A stretch of DNA of 61,150 nucleotides. It comes from Enhygromyxa salina. Its GTDB lineage: Bacteria; Myxococcota_A; Polyangia; Nannocystales; Nannocystaceae. Position numbers and translations under genes: made by a program. The stretch is from contig NZ_PVNK01000292.1 of assembly GCF_002994615.1 (NCBI RefSeq), positions 1 through 61,150 on the forward strand, written 5' to 3'. The notes below the pieces were generated by a model. It worked only from the letters and a program-made list of their open reading frames with translations. It did no database searches and was not told where the DNA came from. This document shows, one piece after another, positions 1 to 8,476 of this stretch (position 1 is its first letter; each line of letters opens with the position of its first letter).

Positions 1-1
1 C

Positions 2-322
2 GCCTGCCCCCCGCCCCAGGGCCAGGAGGACGAGTACGCCGTGCGGACCGGCGAGCTCATCAAGCGCCTGGTCGACAGCCTCGAGCGCGCCTTTCGACTG
101 GGCGAGTACGAGCTCCAGGTCGTCCACCACGTGCTGTTTGGTCGCAGCTGCGGCGCGATCGCCTGGCGGCTCGGGATCCGCGAGACCACGGTCCACAAGC
201 ACCTGCATCGGCTGTTCGCCAAGACCCGCTGCGACAGCCGCCGCGAGCTCTACGACCTCGCCCTGCGCCTGGCCGCGCGCGACGAGATCGTGGGCTCGTT
301 CGGCCGGACCGCGGCAGCGTGA
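2..322 (+). CDS. LuxR-type helix-turn-helix regulator, C-terminal part
   Basis: The frame is open to the left window edge, so the gene probably begins outside; a GTG at 41 is the first start candidate inside. The visible residues form a LuxR/GerE-type DNA-binding domain: VVHHVLFGRSCGAIAWRLGI followed by a recognition helix with TTVHKHLHRLFAKT. The domain sits near the C terminus, as in response regulators and LuxR-family activators. No receiver or ligand domain can be seen because the upstream part is missing. It converges on queG with a 5-base gap. The HTH assignment is good; the target genes and signal are unknown. Confidence 0.6.
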   Translation, partial: ACPPPQGQEDEYAVRTGELIKRLVDSLERAFRLGEYELQVVHHVLFGRSCGAIAWRLGIRETTVHKHLHRLFAKTRCDSRRELYDLALRLAARDEIVGSFGRTAAA

Positions 323-327
323 GCGCC

Positions 328-1416
328 TCAGCTCAGGTCCAGGCCCCGGCGCCGCGCCGCCCAGTGAGCGAGCGCCGCGAGCTCGGGCGAGGGATCCCTC
401 GCCGCGCGCGCGAGCGCCTCGCGCTCGGCCTCGCTGACGGCCTGCTCACCGTTGCCGATCGCCAGGATCGCGTTGCGCCGCAGCGCCCGGCGAGGGATCC
501 GGTTGAGCGCCGTGTGCTTGACGAATTGCCGATACTGATTGCTGCCGATGTTCGCAAGGCGCGGGAGGTCGGGGGTCCGGGCGCGCCCGGGCGGCTGCTC
601 GAGCCGGGCGACCAAGGGGATCCGCTGGGCCCGGGTGCTCGATCGATTGTAAGGACACACCTCCTGGCAGACGTCGCAGCCGGCGACGCGCTGGCCCATG
701 TGAGGCGCGAGCGACTCGGGGATCGGGCCGCGGTGTTCGATCGTCAGGTACGCGATGCAGCGGCGCGGCTCGAGCTTGCCCGGGGCCTCGAAGGCCTCGG
801 TCGGGCAGTGGTCGAGGCACAAGCGGCAGCTCCCGCACACATCCCACGGCCCGCCTGTCGCCTGCGCTGACGCGTGCTCGGGTGCGCGGTCTCGGCCGAC
901 AAAACGCGCGGTCGTCAGCAAGACCCCGATCAGCACGTAGCTCCCGAGCCCCGGGACGATCAGGCAGCCGTTCTTGCCGAGAAAGCCGAGCCCGGCCAGG
1001 ACCGCGACCGCGCGCTCGAGCACGGGCTTGGTGTCGACGCAGGCCAGGCTCTCGACCTTTGGGACGCGCTCACGCAGGGCCTCACTCAGCTCGGCAAAGC
1101 GACGATGGAGCTCAAAGTGATAGTCGACCCACTGCGCGTAGCGGGCGATCGGACCGGCCTCGCCCTCGTAGGGCACGACCGCGACCAAGGCCGAGCGCGC
1201 CCCGTCCAGCATCTGGCCCGGATCCATGCGCACCGCTCGAGTCCGCGACATGAACGCCATCTCGCCCTCGGCGCCGCGATCGAGATACTCGGCCAGAGCC
1301 GCCCGCGCCGGTTCAAACCCCGAGTGGTCGAGGTTCACGGCCCCGAGCCGCAGCAGACCGAGCGCCTCGGCGCGCTCGGTGAGCGCGGCGAGGTCGTCGT
1401 CGTCGAGGGTCAGCAT
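328..1416 (-). CDS. queG: Epoxyqueuosine reductase QueG
   Basis: QueG performs the last step of queuosine synthesis, the cobalamin-dependent reduction of epoxyqueuosine to queuosine at tRNA position 34 in the cytosol. At 362 residues it is full length for the family. The catalytic aspartate is in CVDTKPVLER (about residue 128). Two ferredoxin-like 4Fe-4S clusters are visible as CGSCRLCLDHCP (Cys 194-204), with a further Cys near 220, and CDVCQEVCP (247-254). The C terminus carries HEAT-like helices (ALRRNAILAIGN). ATG start. It appears to be transcribed alone; no other queuosine gene is in the window. Confidence 0.95.
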   Translation of the reverse strand: MLTLDDDDLAALTERAEALGLLRLGAVNLDHSGFEPARAALAEYLDRGAEGEMAFMSRTRAVRMDPGQMLDGARSALVAVVPYEGEAGPIARYAQWVDYHFELHRRFAELSEALRERVPKVESLACVDTKPVLERAVAVLAGLGFLGKNGCLIVPGLGSYVLIGVLLTTARFVGRDRAPEHASAQATGGPWDVCGSCRLCLDHCPTEAFEAPGKLEPRRCIAYLTIEHRGPIPESLAPHMGQRVAGCDVCQEVCPYNRSSTRAQRIPLVARLEQPPGRARTPDLPRLANIGSNQYRQFVKHTALNRIPRRALRRNAILAIGNGEQAVSEAEREALARAARDPSPELAALAHWAARRRGLDLS

Positions 1417-1430
1417 GGGCTGAGAAGAGA

Positions 1431-1444
1431 CTAGCAGCCCGGGG
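1431..1444. repeat. Solo end of the CTAG-bounded 166-bp element
   Basis: The sequence CTAGCAGCCCGGGG matches the outer end of the 166-bp elements at 28962, 44301 and 59900, but no partner end follows. It is joined directly to GCGCAGCGACCGAGCGACCG, a motif that recurs inside the tandem repeats at 57332 and 57499. It lies between queG and the lipoprotein gene at 1466. Confidence 0.5.
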
Positions 1445-1465
1445 CGCAGCGACCGAGCGACCGTA

Positions 1466-2347
<882 letters not shown>

Positions 2348-2449
2348 ACGTCCTCCAATGCTCGCGGATGGTATCCGCTCGCCAACCCTGGGTCACGAGA
2401 TCACAGCTTTGCCAAATCAGCGCATGAAAAAATCGTAGCTAAAAACAGG

Positions 2450-3019
2450 CTACCCCCGGATTCGCTCGAGCAGATCCCAGACCATGCGGGCCGTGGCACC
2501 CCACAAAGGTGGCTCGGCGATGGCGAATTCGTGGAGGTCGTAGCTTTGGCCCTGCCAATCCACGGTTCCGGTCAGGCGGTGGATCGCGGGGTCCATCAAG
2601 GTCCGCAGCGAGGGCGTCAGGACCCGCTCGACCTCGGCGCTCGCGCGCTCCGGCTGCCACGCGGCGCGGACGCGACCGATGTAGGGCACGATCATGTAGC
2701 CGGTCGGCGTCGGCACGGGCGACAGACGACCGGCCACGCTGACGAGCTCGCGCGGGAGCCCGACCTCCTCGGAGGCTTCGCGCAGGGCCGTGTCGAGCAG
2801 GTCGCGGTCGTCGGGCTCGGGCTTGCCGCCCGGGAAGGCGATCTGTCCGGCGTGCTGACGCAGCGCGCCCGAGCGCTCGATCAATACGAGCGACGGGCCT
2901 TCGCTCGCCGCCTCGTGCTCGAGCAACAGCCCGATGACGGCAGCGAAGCGAAGGTGACCCGGATCGTCGAGCTCGTCGTGAACGCCGTCGAGCCGCAGGC
3001 CGAGGTCAGCTGGCAGCAC
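2450..3019 (-). CDS. Nudix hydrolase, CoA pyrophosphatase type
   Basis: A 189-residue cytosolic enzyme with a complete Nudix box (FPGGKPEPDD then ALREASEEVGL, about residues 60-85). This sequence is preceded by QHAGQIAFPGG, the signature of the NudL/CoAse subgroup that cleaves coenzyme A or its derivatives to phosphopantetheine and 3',5'-ADP. Substrate is inferred from family. The stop lies 3 bases past the next gene's 3' end region: the erpA-like gene ends at 3023 and this gene starts at 3019, so the two are probably co-transcribed with the Fe-S carrier first. Confidence 0.85.
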   Translation of the reverse strand: MLPADLGLRLDGVHDELDDPGHLRFAAVIGLLLEHEAASEGPSLVLIERSGALRQHAGQIAFPGGKPEPDDRDLLDTALREASEEVGLPRELVSVAGRLSPVPTPTGYMIVPYIGRVRAAWQPERASAEVERVLTPSLRTLMDPAIHRLTGTVDWQGQSYDLHEFAIAEPPLWGATARMVWDLLERIRG

Positions 3020-3022
3020 GTG

Positions 3023-3424
3023 TCAGACGGAGAAGCTGCTGCCGCAGCCGCAGCTGCCGGTCGTGTTGGGGTTGCCGAATTTGAAGCCCGCGCCCTGCAG
3101 ACCCTCGACATAGTCGATCTCGGTGCCCATCAAATACATGAAGCTCATCTGATCACAGACGAGCTTGACGCCGTGGACCTCGAACACGTTGTCACCCTCG
3201 GCGTACTCGTCGAAGAACAGGTCGTACTGGAAGCCGGCGCAGCCGCCACCCATGACCTTCACGCGCAGCGAGTAGCTGTCTTCGATGTCCTCGGCCTTGC
3301 GGATCTCCATGACCTTCTCGGCCGCGACGGGGGTCAGGGTCAGGCCGCCGGCCATCGTCGGATCCATCGCCGGAGCGGGCTGAGTCTCGGCCTCGGGGCT
3401 GCTTTGGGTGCTAGTCTCGGACAT
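3023..3424 (-). CDS. erpA: Iron-sulfur cluster insertion protein, ErpA/IscA family
   Basis: A-type carrier that receives Fe-S clusters and passes them to apoproteins. The three conserved cysteines are present: one in GGGCAGFQYDL and two in the C-terminal GSCGCGSSF. The chosen ATG at 3424 gives 133 residues and is preceded by an AAAGAGAAG ribosome site; a longer frame to 3625 has no family support. The N-terminal 25 residues (Ser/Glu/Pro rich) are an extension beyond the usual 105-115 residue family length. No isc or suf genes are nearby, so the choice between ErpA and IscA rests on general sequence appearance only. Confidence 0.85.
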   Translation of the reverse strand: MSETSTQSSPEAETQPAPAMDPTMAGGLTLTPVAAEKVMEIRKAEDIEDSYSLRVKVMGGGCAGFQYDLFFDEYAEGDNVFEVHGVKLVCDQMSFMYLMGTEIDYVEGLQGAGFKFGNPNTTGSCGCGSSFSV

Positions 3425-3638
3425 CGGCTTCTCTTTCGTGGGCAACTCTTCCGTGGAGGTACGAGTTGCCCCGAGAGAATGGTCCGACGGGCGCCGGCGG
3501 TCAACCACAGAAACGACGTAGCTTGGCTTCAACCGCACGCAGTTGACAAAGTACGTGAGGTTGAATCCACCCCTGCGCGGGCCCCCCGAAAGCCGGTCCA
3601 GGTGGCCGAAAAACGTTGTTATCACAGGAACTTGGGGT

Positions 3639-3668
3639 TTGACAGCGTGCCCAGCGTCCGCCTAGGGT
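3639..3668 (+). promoter_or_regulatory. Candidate sigma70-type promoter
   Basis: TTGACA (3639-3644) and TAGGGT (3663-3668) are separated by 18 bases, upstream of the lipoprotein ATG at 3684. The predicted start point would leave a very short leader that overlaps the GGAG ribosome site, so the fit is only moderate. Confidence 0.35.
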
Positions 3669-3683
3669 CAACTGGAGTCACCC

Positions 3684-5153
3684 ATGCAACGAATCAGCTC
3701 GATCGCACTCACGATGACGGTGTTGACCGCCCTGGCCTGTACTAGCCGTGAGGAGCGCATGCGCCAGCAGATGGCGTTTGACAGCACCGCGCCGGACGAC
3801 GACGCCAAGACCGCCGACGTGCCGAAGATCCCGCCGCACCCGACCCGCGACGCGCTCGAGCCCCTGCTCTCTCACATCTACGAAGCCGACGGGTTGCCGG
3901 CCGTGCAGGAGGCCGAGGTCCCCGAGGGCCAGGACTTCACGATCACCAACCCCGGCGTGCTCGCGGTCGTCAACATCCGCTCGGGCACCTCGAAGGGCGA
4001 GCAGGCCAAGGCGATCATCCGCGGCGTCGCCGAGGCCGACGCCTTCGCCGTGCGCAACGACGCGGAGCTCTACTTTCCCGAGCAGCTCAACAAGATCAAG
4101 TACGCGTTCAGCCCCGAAGAGCGCGACCTGATCCGCTCGGTCTACGGCGACCTCCGCCTCCTCGACTTCTTCTCGTCCGAGGCCGCCGACGCGGCGCTCA
4201 ACGCCCTCGACGGCGAGATCAAGACCGCGGCGACCGAGCTCAAAGACGACTACCTCGGCCGCAAGGACGAGATCTGGGACCGGTGGATGGGCGTCAAGAT
4301 GTACGCCCGCCGCGTCGTCGCCTACGACCAGCCCTTCAAGCCGGTGCTTCGCAACCTGCGCAAGACCTTCGAGATGAAGGAGCCCGAGCCGATCACCTGG
4401 GAGGACGCGCACGACCCCGAGTTCGCGGCCTGGGCCAAGACGATCAACGACGACGACGAGCTGTTCAAGATGTTCACCAACCTGGCCAAGCTGCGCGAGC
4501 AAGAGGAGTTCCGCGGCGACACCCACAGCCGCTGGACCGTGGAGGGCTCGGCGTCGATCCCCGAGGGCATCAAGGTCGAGATCGACGACGAGCTCGGGTT
4601 TGGGATCCACCGCGAGGACCTCGGCGGCGGCTACCAGGAGATCACCTTCGTGTTCGACAAGAAGCTGCGCAACGACGCCTTGCGCGAGGCTTACCTGCGC
4701 TCGCTGATCTACCGCCAGGTGTTCTCGGACTTCGCGACCTTGTCGGCCGCTGGCGGCGACTTCGAGGGCGGCCAGGTCCCCGACAAGCACGACCCCGACT
4801 ACGCCTACTGCGCCTCGCGCATGGCCCTCGACGGCGCGATCAACGACTTCGCCGCCGACAAGGACATCCTCGCTGGCCTCAACTCGACCGAGAAGAACGA
4901 GGACAAGCTCGTGAGCGTGGCCGTCGAGTGCATCCTCGACCGGATCCCGACCGGCATCAACCGCGGGACCGAGGGCGACGAGGCCCGGCCGCCCGCGATG
5001 TACACCCGCACCGCCTTGTTCCAGATGCTGGCCCGCTTCACCAAGGTCGACGTCAACCTCGACAACATGAAGAAGGACGTCAAGAAGACCCAGGAGGTCG
5101 AGGACGCCGAGGCCTTCTTGAGCGACTACAACAAGAAGAAGCGCGGCGGCTGA
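3684..5153 (+). CDS. Large lipoprotein of unknown function
   Basis: A 489-residue protein with a clear lipoprotein signal (MQRISSIALTMTVLTALAC; Cys at 19). The mature part is charged and helical, with many Glu/Lys/Asp pairs, and ends in KKDVKKTQEVEDAEAFLSDYNKKKRGG. No recognised domain or catalytic motif was seen. GGAG lies 7 bases before the ATG. A strong terminator follows at 5182, so the gene is probably a single transcription unit. Its composition is typical of the neighbourhood and shows no sign of transfer. Confidence 0.8.
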   Translation: MQRISSIALTMTVLTALACTSREERMRQQMAFDSTAPDDDAKTADVPKIPPHPTRDALEPLLSHIYEADGLPAVQEAEVPEGQDFTITNPGVLAVVNIRSGTSKGEQAKAIIRGVAEADAFAVRNDAELYFPEQLNKIKYAFSPEERDLIRSVYGDLRLLDFFSSEAADAALNALDGEIKTAATELKDDYLGRKDEIWDRWMGVKMYARRVVAYDQPFKPVLRNLRKTFEMKEPEPITWEDAHDPEFAAWAKTINDDDELFKMFTNLAKLREQEEFRGDTHSRWTVEGSASIPEGIKVEIDDELGFGIHREDLGGGYQEITFVFDKKLRNDALREAYLRSLIYRQVFSDFATLSAAGGDFEGGQVPDKHDPDYAYCASRMALDGAINDFAADKDILAGLNSTEKNEDKLVSVAVECILDRIPTGINRGTEGDEARPPAMYTRTALFQMLARFTKVDVNLDNMKKDVKKTQEVEDAEAFLSDYNKKKRGG

Positions 5154-5181
5154 GCCCGGACTTCGCGAAGTATTTGAATAA

Positions 5182-5222
5182 CGCCCCAAACCGCCGAATT
5201 CAGGCGATTTGGGGCGCTTTTG
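5182..5222 (+). terminator. Rho-independent terminator
   Basis: CGCCCCAAA-CCGCC pairs with GGCG-ATTTGGGGCG around GAATTC (5182-5216) and is followed by CTTTT. It ends the lipoprotein gene at 5153 and insulates ligA. Confidence 0.85.
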
Positions 5223-5298
5223 CGTGATCCAGGCCGGACCACGCGAGGCGGACAATTCGCTGGCTCGGCTGCCCTGGGGTTGGTATCGACATTAGGCA

Positions 5299-7386
5299 AT
5301 GGCGACCGATACGATCCCCCAAGACATCGCGTCCATGGACGCCGCGACGATCGAGCGCGGCCTCCCGAGCTTCGAGCCGCCGACCCTCGAGGCCCTGATC
5401 CGCCGGACCAACCGCGAGTACTGGGACGCCAACGCGCCGACGATCCCCGACCCCCTCTACGATCGCCTGGTCGAGGCCCTGCGCCGGCTCGCGCCCGACA
5501 ACCCGGTCCTCGACGAGCTCGGCGAGAGCCTGCCCGATGGCCCCGTGATCGAGGCCGAGGCGACCGCCACGATCCCGCCCGAAGATCGGCTCGGGGCCCC
5601 GGTCCGCCACACCCGCTCGATGCTCTCGCTCGGCAAGTGCTACGGCGCCGAAGAGCTCCTCGCCTGGGCCGAGAAATTCGAGGGCGAGATCCTGATGATG
5701 CCCAAGATGGACGGCGTCGCCTGCTCGCTGCGCTACAACGACAAGGGCGAGCTGTTCCTCGCGGCCACGCGCGGCAACGGCAGCGAGGGCGAAGACATCA
5801 CGATCAACGCGCTCGAGGTCGCCGACATCCCCAAGCAGCTCGACGCCAAGTCCCTCGCGCACAGCGGGCTCGCCAACAGCGAGCTCTCGCTCGAGGTCCG
5901 CGGCGAGCTGTTCATGCGCCTGTCGGTGTTCGAGCGCTACAAAGACCAGTACTCCAACCCGCGCAACCTGACCGCGGGCGCGATCAAGCACAAGGAGCGG
6001 GGCAAGACCGCGGCCTACACCCTGAGCTTTTACGCCTACGATCTGCTCAACCACGGCCTCGGCCACGAGCGCGAGAAGTTCGAGCTATTGAAGGCCCTCG
6101 GGTTCAGCGTCGAGGAGTGCGAGTTCGTCGCCCGCGACGCGCTCCAGGACTCGTTCGAGCGCTGGTCCAGGCGCCGCGAAGCGATCGACTACGAGATCGA
6201 CGGCGTCGTCTACCGCGCCGCCGACACGGGCGAGCAGGCGCGGCTCGGCGAGACCGGCCACCACCCGCGCTGGTCGATCGCTTACAAATTCCAGGGCGAC
6301 ACGGGCACGACCACGCTCGAGGACGTGCTGTGGTCGGTCAGCCGGACCGGCACGATCACCCCCGTCGGTCTGTTCAAGCCGATCGAGCTGTCGGGCGCGA
6401 TGATCGGCCGGGCCGGGCTCCACAACCTCAACCGCTTCGAGGAGCTCGACCTCAGCGAGGGCGCGACGATCGAGGTCACCCGCCGCGGCGGGGTCATCCC
6501 CCACGTCGAGCGCATGATCGCGCCGGGCCCGGGGGCCAAGAAATTCGAGATCCCGACCCGCTGTCCGGCCTGCGGCAGCGAGGCCGAGCGTCGCAAGAAG
6601 CGCGACGGCGAGTTCTTGTTCTGCTCCCGGCCCGAGGCCTGCGTCTCGGCTCGGCTCGGCGAGCTCCTGCACTTCGCCAAGGTCGTCGACATCCAGGGCT
6701 TCGGGCCCAAGATCGTGACCCAGGCCGTCGACGCCGGGCTGCTGTCGAGCCCCGTCGATTTCTATGCCCTTCGGACCGAGGACCTCGAGACCCTCGATCG
6801 CCTCGGTCGGCGCAGCGCCCAGAACCTCGTCGACCAGGTCGAGGCCCACCGAAGCGTCGAGCTGCCCGTGTTTCTCCAGGCCCTCGGCATCGATCACCTC
6901 GGCCGCCAAAACGCGCTGCTGCTCGCCGACGAGTTTCGCACCCTCGCGGCCGTCCGCGCCGTCGATCGTGACACCCTGCTCGAGGTCAAGGGCATCAAAG
7001 ACGCGATCGCCGACGCGATCCTCGGCGGCCTCGAGGCCCGCTCCGAGCTGATCGACGCCTTGCTCACCCACGTGAGCGTCGTCGACCTGCCCGAGAAGTC
7101 CGAAGACGACAGCGCCGAGCAGCCAGTCGAGGGTGTGCTCGGCGGCAAGAGCTTCCTGTTCACGGGCGCGCTCGAGGCCTTCACCCGCAAGCAGGCCCAG
7201 GACAAGGTCGAGGCCCACGGCGGCGTCTCGGCGGCCGGCGTCAACAAGACCCTCGACTACCTCGTCGTCGGCGCGGGCAAGGGCGCCAAGTCGAGCAAGC
7301 AAAAGAAGGCCGAGAAGCTCGTCGATGGCGGGGCGCCGCTAAAGGTCATCACCGAGGCCGAGTTCCTCGAGATGATCGGCGAGTAG
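5299..7386 (+). CDS. ligA: NAD-dependent DNA ligase LigA
   Basis: Seals nicks in duplex DNA during replication and repair, using NAD+. At 695 residues the length is normal. Domain order: Ia domain (residues 25-80), adenylation domain with the active-site lysine in KMDG (Lys136), OB fold, a Cys4 zinc finger (CPACGS then FCSRPEAC, about 420-452), helix-hairpin-helix repeats (about 460-590), and a C-terminal BRCT domain (GKSFLFTGALEAF to the end). The second half of the zinc finger is spaced slightly differently from common LigA proteins. ATG at 5299; it stands alone behind a terminator. Confidence 0.95.
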   Translation: MATDTIPQDIASMDAATIERGLPSFEPPTLEALIRRTNREYWDANAPTIPDPLYDRLVEALRRLAPDNPVLDELGESLPDGPVIEAEATATIPPEDRLGAPVRHTRSMLSLGKCYGAEELLAWAEKFEGEILMMPKMDGVACSLRYNDKGELFLAATRGNGSEGEDITINALEVADIPKQLDAKSLAHSGLANSELSLEVRGELFMRLSVFERYKDQYSNPRNLTAGAIKHKERGKTAAYTLSFYAYDLLNHGLGHEREKFELLKALGFSVEECEFVARDALQDSFERWSRRREAIDYEIDGVVYRAADTGEQARLGETGHHPRWSIAYKFQGDTGTTTLEDVLWSVSRTGTITPVGLFKPIELSGAMIGRAGLHNLNRFEELDLSEGATIEVTRRGGVIPHVERMIAPGPGAKKFEIPTRCPACGSEAERRKKRDGEFLFCSRPEACVSARLGELLHFAKVVDIQGFGPKIVTQAVDAGLLSSPVDFYALRTEDLETLDRLGRRSAQNLVDQVEAHRSVELPVFLQALGIDHLGRQNALLLADEFRTLAAVRAVDRDTLLEVKGIKDAIADAILGGLEARSELIDALLTHVSVVDLPEKSEDDSAEQPVEGVLGGKSFLFTGALEAFTRKQAQDKVEAHGGVSAAGVNKTLDYLVVGAGKGAKSSKQKKAEKLVDGGAPLKVITEAEFLEMIGE

Positions 7387-7534
7387 CGCCCGCCGACAAC
7401 GCCCGCGCCGGCGCGCGCTTGCGAAGCCCGCTGAGATCCGCCATCCGGTCTGGGCCGATCCAGCTTGAAGGGACAAGCGCGGCTGACGCTCGGCGACGCC
7501 CGGCTCGCACAGCAGCCCACAGGGCTCCGGGGCG

Positions 7535-8362
7535 TCACTCGAAGTACACGGGCGTGTCGAGGCCGTCGGTCACGACCACGTAGACGACCGTGTCGGCCTT
7601 GGTCATCGCGTCGAGCTCGATCCACGCGGTCTCGATCAGCTCCGCGTGCATGTCCGCGTAGGCCATCACAACCAGGACCTGCTTGACCCACGCGTCCTCG
7701 GGCAGGACGTTTTGTGAACTGACGAGCACGTCGGCGAGCTTGCTCTGGATGAGCTCGGCCGCCTGCGCCGGGGGGTAGGGCTCCTCCGGCGGGAAGCCGA
7801 CCGCCCGCGTGACGCTGACGCCGACCTTGTCCAGGGCGATCTCGACGAGCAGGTCGGTCTTCTTGCTGTCGAGGGGCTCGTAACCGATCTCGGTCTCGGT
7901 CTTGAGCAGGGTCGCGTCCTCGCAGCGGGCGAGGACCTCGAAGGCGAACGCCTCGCTGACGATCGAGCTGCCGCCAGCGTTGGGGTCGGCGAGCACGGTC
8001 TGGGCGCCCTCGGTCAGCAGCGGGACGTCCTCGGGGTCGTCGTAGGGGTCGTCGCCGAAGTCGAAGTGGACGGTGAACAGCGCGGGCGTCGGCTCATCGA
8101 GCTGGGCTGCGATGAGGCCGCAGGCGCCGACGATCGTGCCAAAGCCGCCATCTCCGTCGCCGTCGCCGTCCCCGTCGCCGTCTCCGTCTCCGTCGCCGTC
8201 CCCGTCGCCGTCCCCGTCGCCGTCGCCATCCCCGTCGCCGTCGCCATCCCCGTCCCCATCGCCATCGCCTGTCTCCGTCTGTCCCGCCTCATCGCTGCCC
8301 GGTTCAGGCGTGCAGGCATGCGAGCACACCAAGGCTGCAATCAGTAAGGACCGCCGTTTCAT
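7535..8362 (-). CDS. Lipoprotein with very long Gly-Asp linker
   Basis: A 275-residue protein. The signal peptide ends in VCSHAC (Cys at 17). It is followed by TGDGDG repeats running for roughly 40 residues, the purest such run in the window, and then a globular domain (about residues 75-275) with DPNAGGSSIVSEAFAFEVLARCED. The domain was not recognised. Convergent with ligA (148-base gap) and divergent from the histidine kinase at 8477. The linker is coded by near-perfect hexanucleotide repeats (8146-8270). Confidence 0.75.
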   Translation of the reverse strand: MKRRSLLIAALVCSHACTPEPGSDEAGQTETGDGDGDGDGDGDGDGDGDGDGDGDGDGDGDGDGDGDGDGDGGFGTIVGACGLIAAQLDEPTPALFTVHFDFGDDPYDDPEDVPLLTEGAQTVLADPNAGGSSIVSEAFAFEVLARCEDATLLKTETEIGYEPLDSKKTDLLVEIALDKVGVSVTRAVGFPPEEPYPPAQAAELIQSKLADVLVSSQNVLPEDAWVKQVLVVMAYADMHAELIETAWIELDAMTKADTVVYVVVTDGLDTPVYFE

Positions 8363-8476
8363 AGCTAGAGCAGCATAACCGGGTGGAGATCCGGAGATCC
8401 GTCAAAACGTGCGCCCGAGTGCTATCACGCGTCGCGTCACGTGTGACCGATCGCTTTCACGGTTTCGCGCCCACAT

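Noticed and set aside
3678..5255. A 525-codon minus-strand frame, and similar long antisense frames over ligA (6085-7302), the FG-GAP gene (12748-14544) and radA (55805-57289).
   Set aside because: All lie opposite clear genes and show the low-complexity Val/Leu/Gly/Asp composition of antisense frames in GC-rich DNA.
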